The notes: generated by a model not told the origin, from the letters alone. A DNA stretch of 64,000 bases from Erwinia sp050410775 (GCF_050410775.1 NZ_CP191229.1); one strand, 5' to 3'. Counted from the stretch's first letter, positions 23,907 through 33,118 are shown. Made by a program: numbers and translations.

Positions 23907-24896
23907 TCAGGCGTTAGCCTCAATCACATCACGGATGCGGTTTTTGTACGTTTCCAGCTTCTGCGGCGTCATCATGCGGCGCTCATCGTCAAGGACCACG
24001 CCGCCTACATCGTCAGCAATGCGCTGGGCGGACTGAAGCATCAGCTTAAAGTTCTGATTCGGGTCCCCGTAAGAAGGCACCATCATAAATATGGAGACGC
24101 CTGGCGTTGAGAAATCGGCCATGTTATCCGGATTGAAAGAGCCGGGTTTAACCATATTCGCCAGGCTGAACAGTACCGGGCCGCTGCCGGCTGGGCTGAG
24201 ATGGCGATGGAAGATATTCATCTCGCCAAACTGGAAGCCCGCCTGAAGGACGCCCTGCAGCAGCGCTTCGCCGTTCAGTTCGCCGCCTGCGTGAGCGCCG
24301 ACGTGCAGTACCAGTACGGTCTCTTTTGGACGATCTTTAGGCGCTGGCGCTGGTTCCACGACTGGCGCTTCTGCTGCTTCTACCCTCTCCGGCTCCGGCG
24401 CAAAGCGAGGCTCACTGCGCTGCGGCGAGGCTTCCGGTGCACGCTCTACCGCTTTTGGCGGCTGTGGTGCCTGCGGCTGCGGCCGCTGAACGGGTTCTGG
24501 CGCAGTTTCCGGTTCTGGTTCCGGCGCATGGGGCAACTCGCCACCGAAAAGCGGATCAAGTTCCGGCGACTCATTCAGCGGCGCCTGATGACGTACCGGC
24601 TCCGGCTGAACACGAGGTCTGGATGGGCGCGACGGCGTGTCATCAGGATGGGCGGCACCAAAAGCGGGACCTTCATCCTCTTCCACATCCGCACGCGACT
24701 GCTGTACGCGCACTTCGCCCACGCCATCATCGGCGTCATCAAAGGGCTCTTCTCTATCCTGTTTTAAACGCTTGTGGGGGCGATCGCGAAAAACGGATGA
24801 GCGCTCTTTACGGCTGGTCCACAGGCCGTGAAGCAGAAGCGCTATTATGGCGATCGCGCCAACAACGATTAATATCAGACGCAAATCCTGCATCAT
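23907..24896 (-). CDS. zipA: Cell division protein ZipA
   Basis: ZipA anchors FtsZ rings to the inner membrane. The start at 24896 gives 329 residues beginning MMQDLRLILIVVGAIAIIAL, matching E. coli. It has an N-terminal transmembrane anchor (5-25), a basic stretch RKERSSVFRDRPHKRLKQD, and a Pro/Glu/Ala-rich linker (about 60-190). The C-terminal FtsZ-binding domain (about 195-329) contains GEMNIFHRHLSPAGSGPVLF. The linker is of different composition from E. coli, which is normal. Divergent from cysZ. Confidence 0.96.
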   Translation of the reverse strand: MMQDLRLILIVVGAIAIIALLLHGLWTSRKERSSVFRDRPHKRLKQDREEPFDDADDGVGEVRVQQSRADVEEDEGPAFGAAHPDDTPSRPSRPRVQPEPVRHQAPLNESPELDPLFGGELPHAPEPEPETAPEPVQRPQPQAPQPPKAVERAPEASPQRSEPRFAPEPERVEAAEAPVVEPAPAPKDRPKETVLVLHVGAHAGGELNGEALLQGVLQAGFQFGEMNIFHRHLSPAGSGPVLFSLANMVKPGSFNPDNMADFSTPGVSIFMMVPSYGDPNQNFKLMLQSAQRIADDVGGVVLDDERRMMTPQKLETYKNRIRDVIEANA

Positions 24897-25115
24897 TGTA
24901 TTCTCTGTTGTTCCAATACCTTGCCACCGCGGCAAACTTTATCCTCTAACTGTATTTGCCCTGGATAACAAGTGCAAGTCCGTGCACTATTTTCTGACAA
25001 ATAAGCGTGTAACGACACGGTTTTTTGCTGTTTTTTCATTCAAAACGCGTCCGGTTTACGTTAAAAGTCGGATAACCACCGCGTAACGCAGTGACACTTA
25101 GGAGAGAATCTGTTC

Positions 25116-25865
25116 ATGGCAACACCAAACTCTGAGGCTTCAGGCAGCGGCATCCACTATTTTGCCCGGGGCTGGAAGCTGGTTACCCTACCCGGCATCC
25201 GCCGTTTCGTCATTATGCCACTGCTGATAAATGTCCTGCTGATGGGCGGTGCCTTTATCTGGTTATTCTGGCAGCTGGGGCAATGGCTGCCCGCACTGAT
25301 GTCTCATGTCCCCGACTGGCTACAGTGGCTGAGCTATCTGCTCTGGCCGCTAACGGTCATCTCTATCCTGCTGGTCTTCAGCTATTTCTTTTCGACGCTG
25401 GCCAACTGGATAGCCGCGCCTTTTTGCGGGCTGCTGGCGGAACAGCTTGAAGCCAAACTGACAGGCGTGCCACTGCCGGACAGCGGCTGGGCCGGAATGG
25501 TAAAAGACGTTCCCCGCATTATGAAACGTGAATGGCAAAAGTTTGCCTGGTATCTTCCCCGCGCGCTGGTGCTGCTGCTGCTCTATTTTATTCCCGGCTT
25601 CGGTCAGACGGTGGCTCCCGTGCTCTGGTTTCTGTTCAGCGCCTGGATGCTGGCAATCCAGTACTGCGACTATCCCTTCGATAATCACAAAGTCAGTTTT
25701 GCGCAGATGCGCTCGGCGCTGAAGCGGAACAAGACGGACAACTTACAGTTCGGGGCGCTGGTCAGCCTGTTTACCATGATACCGATTCTGAATCTTGCCA
25801 TTATGCCGGTCGCCGTTTGTGGGGCTACGGCAATGTGGGTTGACCGTTATCGCCCGCAGTCATAA
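25116..25865 (+). CDS. cysZ: Sulfate transporter CysZ
   Basis: Inner-membrane protein supplying sulfate for cysteine synthesis. It has 249 residues (E. coli 253) and the characteristic GIHYFARGWKL start. Hydrophobic segments lie around 30-52, 68-92, 140-165 and 205-235, and CDYPFDNHK matches the family. TTAGGAGAG lies about 11 bases before the ATG. It stands directly upstream of cysK, as in E. coli, and far from cysPTWA. CysB control is likely from the pathway but no site can be fixed by eye. Confidence 0.95.
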   Translation: MATPNSEASGSGIHYFARGWKLVTLPGIRRFVIMPLLINVLLMGGAFIWLFWQLGQWLPALMSHVPDWLQWLSYLLWPLTVISILLVFSYFFSTLANWIAAPFCGLLAEQLEAKLTGVPLPDSGWAGMVKDVPRIMKREWQKFAWYLPRALVLLLLYFIPGFGQTVAPVLWFLFSAWMLAIQYCDYPFDNHKVSFAQMRSALKRNKTDNLQFGALVSLFTMIPILNLAIMPVAVCGATAMWVDRYRPQS

Positions 25866-26004
25866 CGGGTGCCAGGCGCTTATGCCTTTTACTTCGCCCT
25901 TATTGCTGCATAACATATCTATATACGATTTCTTCACTTCCTTGAGGAGATGAACCGGGTATGCTCTCAGGGTTTCCCAAATTTCATACAGTTAAGGACG
26001 GGCT

Positions 26005-26976
26005 ATGAGTAAGATTTATGAAGACAATTCGTTAACAATCGGTCATACGCCGCTGGTTCGACTGAACCGCATCGGTAACGGGCGCATTCTGGCAAAAGTG
26101 GAGTCCCGCAACCCCAGTTTCAGCGTGAAGTGCCGTATCGGTGCCAATATGATTTGGGATGCGGAGAAGCGCGGCATTCTGAAACCCGGCATGGAGCTGG
26201 TTGAGCCAACCAGCGGCAATACCGGTATTGCGCTGGCCTATGTGGCTGCCGCCCGGGGTTATAAGCTGACCCTGACCATGCCTGAAACGATGAGCGTGGA
26301 ACGCCGCAAGCTGCTAAAAGCGCTTGGCGCAAATCTGATTTTGACCGAAGGCCCTAAAGGGATGAAAGGCGCCATCGCCAAAGCGGAAGAGATTGTCGCG
26401 GCCAATCCCGATAATTCCGTTCTGTTACAGCAGTTCAGCAACCCGGCCAACCCGGAAATCCATGAGAAAACCACCGGCCCGGAAATATGGGAAGACACCG
26501 ATGGCGAAGTGGATGTGTTTATCTCCGGCGTCGGTACGGGCGGTACGCTGACCGGCGTCAGCCGCTATATCAAAAATACCAAAGGCAAAAAGGAGCTGAT
26601 TACGGTCGCGGTTGAGCCTACGGACTCTCCGGTCATTGCGCAGGTGCTGGCCGGTGAAGAGATCAAGCCAGGCCCGCACAAAATTCAGGGTATCGGCGCA
26701 GGCTTTATTCCTGACAACCTTGAGCTGAGCCTGATTGACCGCGTCGTGGCGATCACCAATGACGAAGCGATTTCAACCGCCCGTCGTTTGATGGAAGAGG
26801 AAGGCATCCTGGCGGGTATCTCCTCGGGCGCCGCCGTTGCGGCAGCTCTCAAGCTTCAGGAAGAGGAAGCCTTCGCTAATAAGACCATTGTGGTCGTCCT
26901 GCCCTCTTCCGGCGAGCGCTACCTTAGTACCGCACTGTTTGCTGACCTGTTTACTGAGAAAGAACTGCAGCAGTGA
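26005..26976 (+). CDS. cysK: Cysteine synthase A (O-acetylserine sulfhydrylase)
   Basis: Makes cysteine from O-acetylserine and sulfide with pyridoxal phosphate. It has 323 residues as in E. coli. Lys42 in PSFSVKCRIG holds PLP, the TSGNTGIAL loop binds substrate, and GVGTGGTLTG binds the PLP phosphate. AAGGAC lies 9 bases upstream. A strong terminator follows, after which the pts promoters begin. The second isozyme CysM is encoded 6 kb away. Confidence 0.97.
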   Translation: MSKIYEDNSLTIGHTPLVRLNRIGNGRILAKVESRNPSFSVKCRIGANMIWDAEKRGILKPGMELVEPTSGNTGIALAYVAAARGYKLTLTMPETMSVERRKLLKALGANLILTEGPKGMKGAIAKAEEIVAANPDNSVLLQQFSNPANPEIHEKTTGPEIWEDTDGEVDVFISGVGTGGTLTGVSRYIKNTKGKKELITVAVEPTDSPVIAQVLAGEEIKPGPHKIQGIGAGFIPDNLELSLIDRVVAITNDEAISTARRLMEEEGILAGISSGAAVAAALKLQEEEAFANKTIVVVLPSSGERYLSTALFADLFTEKELQQ

Positions 26977-26998
26977 TGCCACTGGTGCGGGATTGTCT

Positions 26999-27026
26999 AA
27001 AAAAGCACCCAAATGGGTGCTTTTTT
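26999..27026 (+). terminator. Terminator after cysK
   Basis: AAAAGCACCC and GGGTGCTTTT pair around loop AAAT and end in a T-run (27021-27026). The last T overlaps the first CRP-like site of the pts operon. Confidence 0.93.
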
Positions 27027-27041
27027 GTGGAGTACATCAAA
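27026..27041 (+). promoter_or_regulatory. Upstream CRP-like site of the pts operon
   Basis: TGTGGAGTACATCAAA follows the CRP pattern TGTGA-N6-TCACA with two changes. It sits right after the cysK terminator, where E. coli has the similar TGTGG-N6-TCAAA. Confidence 0.55.
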
Positions 27042-27369
27042 GTTTTGCCTCGCGGTAGATTGATTTTACCCTCGCGTGTCTGGTATCTAAGCAACCAATT
27101 ATTTCGATCCGCAAAATTAATGGCTGCGTGAACTGGATCAAGCTGAATCGATTTACAGATTTGGCGCAGCGGCCAGATTAGCGGCATAATGGGGCAGGAG
27201 TGCCGAAGCTTGAGGCGTCAATTTAGCAACGCCCACTCCCAGCCCTTACCAGCGCATTTTTTGGCGCGTTCTCGTACGCAGGCCAGTGCGACATATCCAG
27301 GCTAAAGTTATGCCTCCAGGCTAGACTTTAGGTCGATAACATCACATCAAATTAAGTTGGGGAAACATA
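27027..27369 (+). other. cysK-ptsH intergenic region with P0 and P1 signals
   Basis: This region carries the CRP sites and P0. Near 27296-27333 the two motifs CCAGGCTAAAGT and CCAGGCTAGACTTTAG occur, and GTTGGGGAAA precedes ptsH; both are nearly the E. coli sequence upstream of ptsH and mark the P1 promoter. No gene is seen. Confidence 0.6.
27127..27190 (+). promoter_or_regulatory. pts P0 promoter with CRP site
   Basis: CGTGAACTGGATCAAG (27127-27142) keeps GTGA-N6-TCA of a CRP site. CATAAT at 27185-27190, within GCGGCATAATG, matches the recalled E. coli P0 -10 region. Assuming a start near 27197, the CRP centre lies about 62 bases upstream, a class I activation geometry. Confidence 0.65.
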
Positions 27370-27627
27370 ATGTTCCAGCAAGAAGTTACCATCACCGCGC
27401 CTAACGGCCTTCATACCCGTCCTGCCGCTCAGTTTGTTAAAGAAGCTAAAGCGTTCGCCTCTGAAATCACCGTGACCTCTAACGGTAAATCCGCCAGCGC
27501 CAAAAGCCTGTTTAAGTTGCAGACTCTCGGTCTGACGCAGGGTACTGTGGTAACGCTGTCTGCTGAAGGTGAAGATGAGCAGAAAGCTGTTGAGCACCTG
27601 GTTAAGCTGATGGCCGAGCTCGAGTAA
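27370..27627 (+). CDS. ptsH: Phosphocarrier protein HPr
   Basis: Cytoplasmic phosphocarrier that takes phosphate from enzyme I and hands it to the sugar-specific EIIA domains. It has the usual 85 residues, with the active His15 in GLHTRPAAQF and Ser46 in SASAKSLFKL. GGGGAAAC provides the ribosome-binding site. The next gene, ptsI, is 225 bases downstream, much further than I recall for E. coli (about 45). Confidence 0.98.
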   Translation: MFQQEVTITAPNGLHTRPAAQFVKEAKAFASEITVTSNGKSASAKSLFKLQTLGLTQGTVVTLSAEGEDEQKAVEHLVKLMAELE

Positions 27628-27682
27628 GCCTATCGGCGGTGCATGTCGGTGTATCCGGCAAAATTAGTGCAAACATATTGAT

Positions 27683-27701
27683 CGCGGACAGCACGTCCGC
27701 G
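27683..27701 (+). other. Stem-loop in the ptsH-ptsI spacer
   Basis: CGCGGAC and GTCCGCG pair around AGCAC and are followed by TTGTTGCTTT. It resembles a leaky terminator that could lower ptsI and crr expression relative to ptsH. A second stem, CGGCTCA (27775-27781) with TGAGCCG (27791-27797), lies nearer ptsI. Confidence 0.5.
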
Positions 27702-27852
27702 TTGTTGCTTTCGTAAAGTACCTCACCGCTCACAGACATTAGCAATAAACGTCGATATGCAGGCCTGATCTACCCGGCTCACGGCGTAGATGAGCCGACA
27801 GTTTCCGGATCGATCGCCTCAGGTGATGATCAGATATTAAAAAGGTAGGGTT

Positions 27853-29580
27853 ATGATTTCAGGAATTTTAGCATCACCGGGTATCGCTTTTGGCAAAGCG
27901 CTTTTGCTGAAAGAAGATGAGATAGTTATCAACCGGAAAAAAATTTCTGCCGACCAGGTGGAGCAGGAAGTTCAGCGCTTTCTTGATGGTCGTAGCAAGG
28001 CCGCCACGCAGCTGGAAGCGATCAAAATCAAAGCCGGAGAAACCTTCGGTGAAGAAAAAGAAGCGATCTTCGAAGGGCATATTATGCTGCTGGAAGATGA
28101 AGAGCTTGAGCAGGAAATCATAGCCCTGATTAAAGAGGATTTGGCCTCTGCAGACGCCGCCGCTTACTCAGTCATCGAAGGCCAGGCCAAAGCGCTTGAA
28201 GAGCTGGACGATGAATACCTGAAAGAGCGTGCCGCCGACGTGCGTGACATCGGTAAGCGCTTACTGCAAAACATTCTCGGTCTGCACATCGTCGACCTCA
28301 GCGCTATCGCTGATGAAGTGCTGCTCGTTGCCAGGGATCTGACGCCGTCAGAAACCGCTCAGCTGAACCTCGACAAGGTGCTGGGCTTTATCACCGATTT
28401 AGGCGGCCGTACCTCGCACACCTCCATCATGGCGCGTTCGCTTGAACTGCCTGCTGTCGTCGGCACCGGTAACGTGACCTCGCTGGTGAAAAACGGCGAC
28501 TACCTGATTCTGGACGGCGTGAACAATAAAATTTACGTTAACCCGACGCCGGAAGAGATCGAAGAGCTTAAGGCGATTCATCATCAGTACGTGACCGAGA
28601 AAAACGATCTTGCCAAGCTGAAAGACCTCCCTGCCATCACGCTTGATGGTCATCAGGTGGAAGTCTGCGCCAATATCGGTACCGTGCGTGACGTTGCTGG
28701 CGGAGAGCGTAACGGCGCGGAAGGCGTCGGCCTCTACCGTACCGAATTCCTCTTTATGGACCGCGATTCGCTGCCGTCTGAAGAAGAGCAGTTCCAGGCC
28801 TATAAAGCCGTGGCGGAAGCCGTCGGCGCTCAGGCGGTGATTGTACGTACGATGGATATCGGCGGCGATAAAGATCTGCCCTATATGAACCTGCCGAAGG
28901 AAGAGAACCCGTTCCTGGGCTGGCGCGCCATCCGTATCGCTATGGACCGTCCGGAAATTCTGCATGCCCAGCTTCGCGCGATTCTGCGCGCTTCCGCCTT
29001 CGGCAAGCTGCGTATCATGTTCCCGATGATCATCTCCGTGGAAGAAGTACGTACGCTGAAAGCAGAGCTGGAAACGCTGAAAGCCCAGCTGCGCGAAGAA
29101 GGCAAAGCCTTTGATGAAAGCATCGAGGTCGGAATTATGGTGGAAACGCCGGCTTCAGCCGCGATTGCTCATCACCTGGCGAAAGAGGTGGATTTCTTCA
29201 GTATCGGTACCAACGACCTGACGCAGTACACGCTGGCCGTCGATCGCGGTAACGATTTGATCTCCCATCTGTACAACCCGATGACCCCTTCCGTCCTGAC
29301 GCTTATCAAGCAGGTCATTGATGCATCTCATGCTGAAGGTAAATGGACTGGCATGTGTGGTGAGCTGGCAGGCGATGAACGTGCTACACTACTTTTATTG
29401 GGAATGGGGCTGGATGAATTCAGCATGAGTGCCATTTCTATCCCGCGCATTAAGAAAATCATTCGTAACACGAATTTTGAAGATGCGAAGGCGTTAGCAG
29501 AGCAGGCTCTGGCTCAACCGACAGCGGACGAGTTGATGAACCTGGTCAACAAGTTCATTGAAGAAAAAACACTCTGCTGA
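27853..29580 (+). CDS. ptsI: PTS enzyme I
   Basis: Transfers phosphate from phosphoenolpyruvate to HPr at the head of the PTS. It has 575 residues as in E. coli. The phosphorylated His189 is in GGRTSHTSIMARS. The HPr-binding helical domain spans about 25-145. The PEP-binding C-terminal barrel has RTMDIGGDKDLPY and the late Cys in MCGELAGDE. The start ATG follows AAAAAGGTAGGGTT. It is the second gene of ptsHI-crr. Confidence 0.98.
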   Translation: MISGILASPGIAFGKALLLKEDEIVINRKKISADQVEQEVQRFLDGRSKAATQLEAIKIKAGETFGEEKEAIFEGHIMLLEDEELEQEIIALIKEDLASADAAAYSVIEGQAKALEELDDEYLKERAADVRDIGKRLLQNILGLHIVDLSAIADEVLLVARDLTPSETAQLNLDKVLGFITDLGGRTSHTSIMARSLELPAVVGTGNVTSLVKNGDYLILDGVNNKIYVNPTPEEIEELKAIHHQYVTEKNDLAKLKDLPAITLDGHQVEVCANIGTVRDVAGGERNGAEGVGLYRTEFLFMDRDSLPSEEEQFQAYKAVAEAVGAQAVIVRTMDIGGDKDLPYMNLPKEENPFLGWRAIRIAMDRPEILHAQLRAILRASAFGKLRIMFPMIISVEEVRTLKAELETLKAQLREEGKAFDESIEVGIMVETPASAAIAHHLAKEVDFFSIGTNDLTQYTLAVDRGNDLISHLYNPMTPSVLTLIKQVIDASHAEGKWTGMCGELAGDERATLLLLGMGLDEFSMSAISIPRIKKIIRNTNFEDAKALAEQALAQPTADELMNLVNKFIEEKTLC

Positions 29581-29623
29581 GGCCTGGAGACGCTGGCCCA
29601 ATATTACTGCTTAGGAGAAGATC

Positions 29624-30127
29624 ATGGGTTTGTTTTCAAAACTTTTTGGCGATAAGTCAGATAGCACAACTGGCGCCATCGAGATCATAGCGCCGCTGTC
29701 CGGTGAAATCGTCAATATCGAAGACGTGCCGGATGTGGTGTTTGCAGAGAAAATCGTCGGCGATGGTATCGCCATCAAACCTACTGGCAATAAAATGGTA
29801 GCGCCGGTCGATGGTACCATCGGTAAAATTTTCGAGACTAATCATGCGTTTTCCATCGAGTCTGACAGCGGCATCGAGCTGTTTGTCCACTTCGGCATTG
29901 ATACGGTTGAGCTGAAAGGTGAAGGCTTCAAGCGTATTGCCGAAGAAGGGCAGAAAGTGAAGAAAGGTGACGTGGTCATCGAATTCGATCTGCCGCTGCT
30001 GGAAGAGAAAGCTAAATCGACGCTGACGCCCGTGGTCATTTCCAATATGGATGAGATCAAGGAGCTGGTTAAGCTGACAGGAAGCGTTACCGTTGGTGAA
30101 ACGCCGGTTATCCGCATCAGGAAGTAA
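29624..30127 (+). CDS. crr: PTS glucose-specific EIIA component (EIIA-Glc)
   Basis: Carries phosphate from HPr to glucose EIIBC. When unphosphorylated it inhibits non-PTS permeases, and when phosphorylated it stimulates adenylate cyclase. It has 167 residues (two fewer than E. coli, lost in the flexible N-terminal tail). His89 in FVHFGIDTVEL is the phosphorylated residue and His74 its partner. The N-terminal amphipathic start MGLFSKLFGD can bind membranes. A terminator follows at once. Confidence 0.98.
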   Translation: MGLFSKLFGDKSDSTTGAIEIIAPLSGEIVNIEDVPDVVFAEKIVGDGIAIKPTGNKMVAPVDGTIGKIFETNHAFSIESDSGIELFVHFGIDTVELKGEGFKRIAEEGQKVKKGDVVIEFDLPLLEEKAKSTLTPVVISNMDEIKELVKLTGSVTVGETPVIRIRK

Positions 30128-30144
30128 GCGGGTACAGACCTTCC

Positions 30145-30178
30145 AAAAAGCCTCCTGAGCGATCGGGGGGCTTTTTTT
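30145..30178 (+). terminator. Terminator of the ptsHI-crr operon
   Basis: AAAAAGCCTCC and GGGGGGCTTTTT pair (one G-U) around TGAGCGATC, ending in a run of seven T. Confidence 0.92.
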
Positions 30179-30188
30179 ATGTTCCGGT

Positions 30189-30884
30189 TCAGGCTGGGTA
30201 CTGAAGGGCCTGGTTGAGGCTCAGGGAGTCTGACGAGGCATCGCTGAGATCGAGCTGCTGTTCCAGCGCGTCAAGATGGGCCACCATTTGTCGCTGCGCG
30301 CGGCTATTCTCTCCCGCTTTCAGCGCGGCAACGATGGCGCCGTGCTCCTGACACTGGCAGGAGGGCACATTATTGCGCTGGTAAAGCGCCACAATCAGGG
30401 AACTGCGCACCATCAGGTTTGCGAGGATTTCACTCAGCACTTTGTTATCCGCGATCTCCGCCAGCAGGAGGTGATACTGGCTGAAGAGCGGTACCAGTTC
30501 ACGGCGGTCGTTGCGCGCCAGTGCCTCTTTTTCACGCTGCTGATGCTGTTCGAGCGCCCCGGCGTGCGCGGCTATTTTTTCGGGGGTGATGGCGGCGATA
30601 ATTTCGCTTTCAATCGCACGACGGGCGGCGAAAATTTCACGCGCCTCACGGGCTTCCGGCTGGGCAACCATCGCGCCGCGGTTCGGTTCAATGGTGACGA
30701 TATGCTGAAGCGCCATGCGCTGAAGGGCGGCCTGGACGTGGTTACGGTTGGCGTGCAGCACCTCAACGATTTGCGCCTCAATCAGGCGCACGCCCGGCTT
30801 CAGACGATGTTGCGCAATGGCAATGGAGAGTGCCTCAACGATACGCTGTACTTCCTGTTGCTTACTGGTAGCAACTTTACTCAT
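30189..30884 (-). CDS. GntR-family regulator with FCD domain
   Basis: A 231-residue repressor-type protein of the FadR subgroup. The N-terminal winged helix (about 8-75) has LKPGVRLIEAQIVEVLHANR and LQRMALQHIVTIEPNRGAMV. The all-helical FCD ligand domain (about 85-210) has ARRAIESEIIAA and the metal/ligand histidine in FSQYHLLLAEIADN. Members bind carboxylic acids or amino acid derivatives; the ligand here is unknown. It lies 59 bases downstream of the sensor kinase gene on the same strand, so it may be the third gene of that operon. The location corresponds to pdxK in E. coli. Confidence 0.85.
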   Translation of the reverse strand: MSKVATSKQQEVQRIVEALSIAIAQHRLKPGVRLIEAQIVEVLHANRNHVQAALQRMALQHIVTIEPNRGAMVAQPEAREAREIFAARRAIESEIIAAITPEKIAAHAGALEQHQQREKEALARNDRRELVPLFSQYHLLLAEIADNKVLSEILANLMVRSSLIVALYQRNNVPSCQCQEHGAIVAALKAGENSRAQRQMVAHLDALEQQLDLSDASSDSLSLNQALQYPA

Positions 30885-30943
30885 CCCTTACCTCAACGTC
30901 ACTGTAAACGATTACCTCTTCATCATATCACCCTGCGGGACCA

Positions 30944-32293
30944 CTAAACCACCCAGTGTGGCAGACGAATCGTCAGCACCAGTCCCCCTTTCCGGCCATT
31001 CTGGGCGGCGACCTCGCCTTTATGCGCCAGCACAACTTTGCGGACAATAGAGAGACCGAGCCCGTAGCCCTTGCCGGAAAGCGGAGAATTGACGCGGACA
31101 AAAGGATCGAAAATGCTCGACAGCTTCGCCGGATCAACGCCTGGCCCCCGGTCGCTGACGGTCAGGATCAGCCAGCCGCTTTCCTGACGCAGGCTGATCT
31201 TCACCTGCTGGCCATGCAGCGAAAAACGCAGCGCGTTGCGTACCACATTTTCCACCGCTGAGCGGATTAGCCCGGCATCCCCTTTCACCGTATAGTCAGC
31301 GCTCATATCGGCATCCAGCAGAATATCCACGCCCGGGATCTGCGCTTCATAACGCGCATCGTTGGCGACTGCTTCCAGCAGTCCGAGCAGATCGAAATAG
31401 CGTTCACCCGGTATGATCGCCTGCCCGGCACGGGAGAGCGTCAGCAGCTCCCCGATCATTTTATCCAGCCGCCGCGCCTCTTCATCAATCCTGTCCAGCG
31501 ACTGGCTTACCGAAGCTGGCGTCTGGCGTGCCAGACCGGTCGCCAGCTGCAACCTCGCCAGCGGCGAACGCAGCTCGTGCGAAACATCATGCAGCAGTTC
31601 TTCCCGCGCACGTACCAGTACCGAGAGCCGTTCAACCATCGCATCAAAATCCTGCGCCATGGCCGAGAGTTCATCATGCCGGCGGCGCATCTGAGGGAAA
31701 AGCCGCACGGAGAGGTCGCCTTTAGCCACCCGATCAAACCCGTTGCGCAGCTGCCGCATCGGCCTCGTCAGATTCCAGGCAAGAAAAAGGCTGAACAGAA
31801 GACCGCCGAAACCCGCCATCACCAGCATAGGTTCAGGCACGTTAAGAAAATGACGCTGTGGGCCGCGCCGCATTTTGCTCTCTTCCAGTAAACGCCGGAC
31901 GTCATAGGCTAGCCGATACTGCCTGCCGTCAACGCCGCTCACCCATGCCACCACCGACGCCGGAATCTCACCGCTATCTAAGCTGGCAGCAACGCTATGG
32001 GGCCGCTCGCCGGGCGGTGCATCGACGGCTTCAACGGCGATAAAGCGCCGGTCGCCGGCTGGCCAGTCAGCCAGCATGGCATCGAGCGCGGTCGGGCCGC
32101 CATTTTTGAGCACCGACGCCGCCGAGCTCATCTGGAGAGTAACAATACGCCTCGCGGTAAGATTTTCAGGCGGTTCATGATGCTTGCCGTAGAAGGTAAA
32201 ACCAAGCCACAAAAGCTGGCTCATGATCAGAAAAGTCAGCCAGAAACCCAGCAGAATTTTCCAGAACAGTAACCCACGAAAACCGGCGGTCAT
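30944..32293 (-). CDS. Sensor histidine kinase, CpxA/PfeS-like
   Basis: A 449-residue inner-membrane sensor. A transmembrane helix (about 8-28) is followed by a roughly 125-residue periplasmic domain and a second helix (about 152-172). Then come HAMP (RPMRQLRNGFDRVAKGDLSVRL starts it, about 175-230), the H-box LLHDVSHELRSPLARL, an N-box VENVVRNALRFS and the ATP lid ILTVSDRGPGVDP. The gene overlaps its response regulator by four bases (ATGA). The signal cannot be read from sequence. The pair resembles CpxRA, but cpx is expected elsewhere, so it is probably a paralogue. Confidence 0.85.
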   Translation of the reverse strand: MTAGFRGLLFWKILLGFWLTFLIMSQLLWLGFTFYGKHHEPPENLTARRIVTLQMSSAASVLKNGGPTALDAMLADWPAGDRRFIAVEAVDAPPGERPHSVAASLDSGEIPASVVAWVSGVDGRQYRLAYDVRRLLEESKMRRGPQRHFLNVPEPMLVMAGFGGLLFSLFLAWNLTRPMRQLRNGFDRVAKGDLSVRLFPQMRRRHDELSAMAQDFDAMVERLSVLVRAREELLHDVSHELRSPLARLQLATGLARQTPASVSQSLDRIDEEARRLDKMIGELLTLSRAGQAIIPGERYFDLLGLLEAVANDARYEAQIPGVDILLDADMSADYTVKGDAGLIRSAVENVVRNALRFSLHGQQVKISLRQESGWLILTVSDRGPGVDPAKLSSIFDPFVRVNSPLSGKGYGLGLSIVRKVVLAHKGEVAAQNGRKGGLVLTIRLPHWVV

Positions 32294-32970
32294 CGGATGC
32301 GGTAACCGATGCTGCGCACCGTTTCAATGGTAATGGTATCGCCGGTGAGCGCCGCCAGCTTCTGGCGAATGTTGCTGATATGCACGTCCACGCTGCGATC
32401 GTAGGCTTCCCGTGGACGCCCGAGGCCCTGCTCGGAAAGCTCATCCTTGGAGACCACGCGATCGGGCGATCGCAGCAGCAAATCGAGCAGGTTAAATTCA
32501 GACGCCGTCAGCACAAAGGGCTGCTCTTGCCATTCGCTGATGCGCGTGGCCGGATTCAGCGTCAGTTCGCCCCAGCGGGCCAGCGCAATGCTGTCCACGG
32601 GCGCCGGACGCTCTTCCACCCGGCGCAGCACGGCGCGCAGCCTGGCGACCAGTTCCCGGGGGTAGCAGGGCTTGGGCACGTAGTCATCCGCGCCCATTTC
32701 CAGCCCGATAACACGGTCGATATTGTCTCCCTTCGCCGTCAGCATGATAACCGGCAGCCTGCCCTGCTGACGCACCTGACGCAGCACATCGATGCCGCTC
32801 ATATCGGGCAGCATAATGTCGAGGATCATCGCGCTGTAGCGGCCAGATATTGCGCCCTCGATACCGGCTTTCCCGCTCAGGACCAGCGTGGCGTCAAACC
32901 CTTCAGTAATCAGATACTGGCTGAGCATGGTGCCCAGTTCCAGATCGTCATCGACCAGTAAAATTTTCAT
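32290..32970 (-). CDS. OmpR-family response regulator, CpxR-like
   Basis: A 226-residue regulator. The receiver (1-118) has the acidic triad VDDD at 6-9 and Asp51 in AMILDIMLPDMSG, and the conserved Lys in ADDYVPKP. The winged-helix DNA-binding domain (130-226) has LTASEFNLLDLLLRSPDRVV and VDVHISNIRQKL. It is the first gene of a two- or three-gene unit with the kinase and the GntR regulator. Its upstream region faces the end of cysM on the same strand, so the promoter must lie in 32971-33118. Confidence 0.88.
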   Translation of the reverse strand: MKILLVDDDLELGTMLSQYLITEGFDATLVLSGKAGIEGAISGRYSAMILDIMLPDMSGIDVLRQVRQQGRLPVIMLTAKGDNIDRVIGLEMGADDYVPKPCYPRELVARLRAVLRRVEERPAPVDSIALARWGELTLNPATRISEWQEQPFVLTASEFNLLDLLLRSPDRVVSKDELSEQGLGRPREAYDRSVDVHISNIRQKLAALTGDTITIETVRSIGYRIR

Positions 32971-33118
32971 ACCGACTCTCTCTGTGATTCAGGCGCTATT
33001 TTCGCCCGTCAGCGGCACAATAGCAGCCATTTTTACCCAATCCTTACAGTGCCACTGCCGGAAAAAGAGTAAAGCGAAGAGATTGCCGGTCGAAGGGAAA
33101 ATCCGGGGAGGTGGGATG

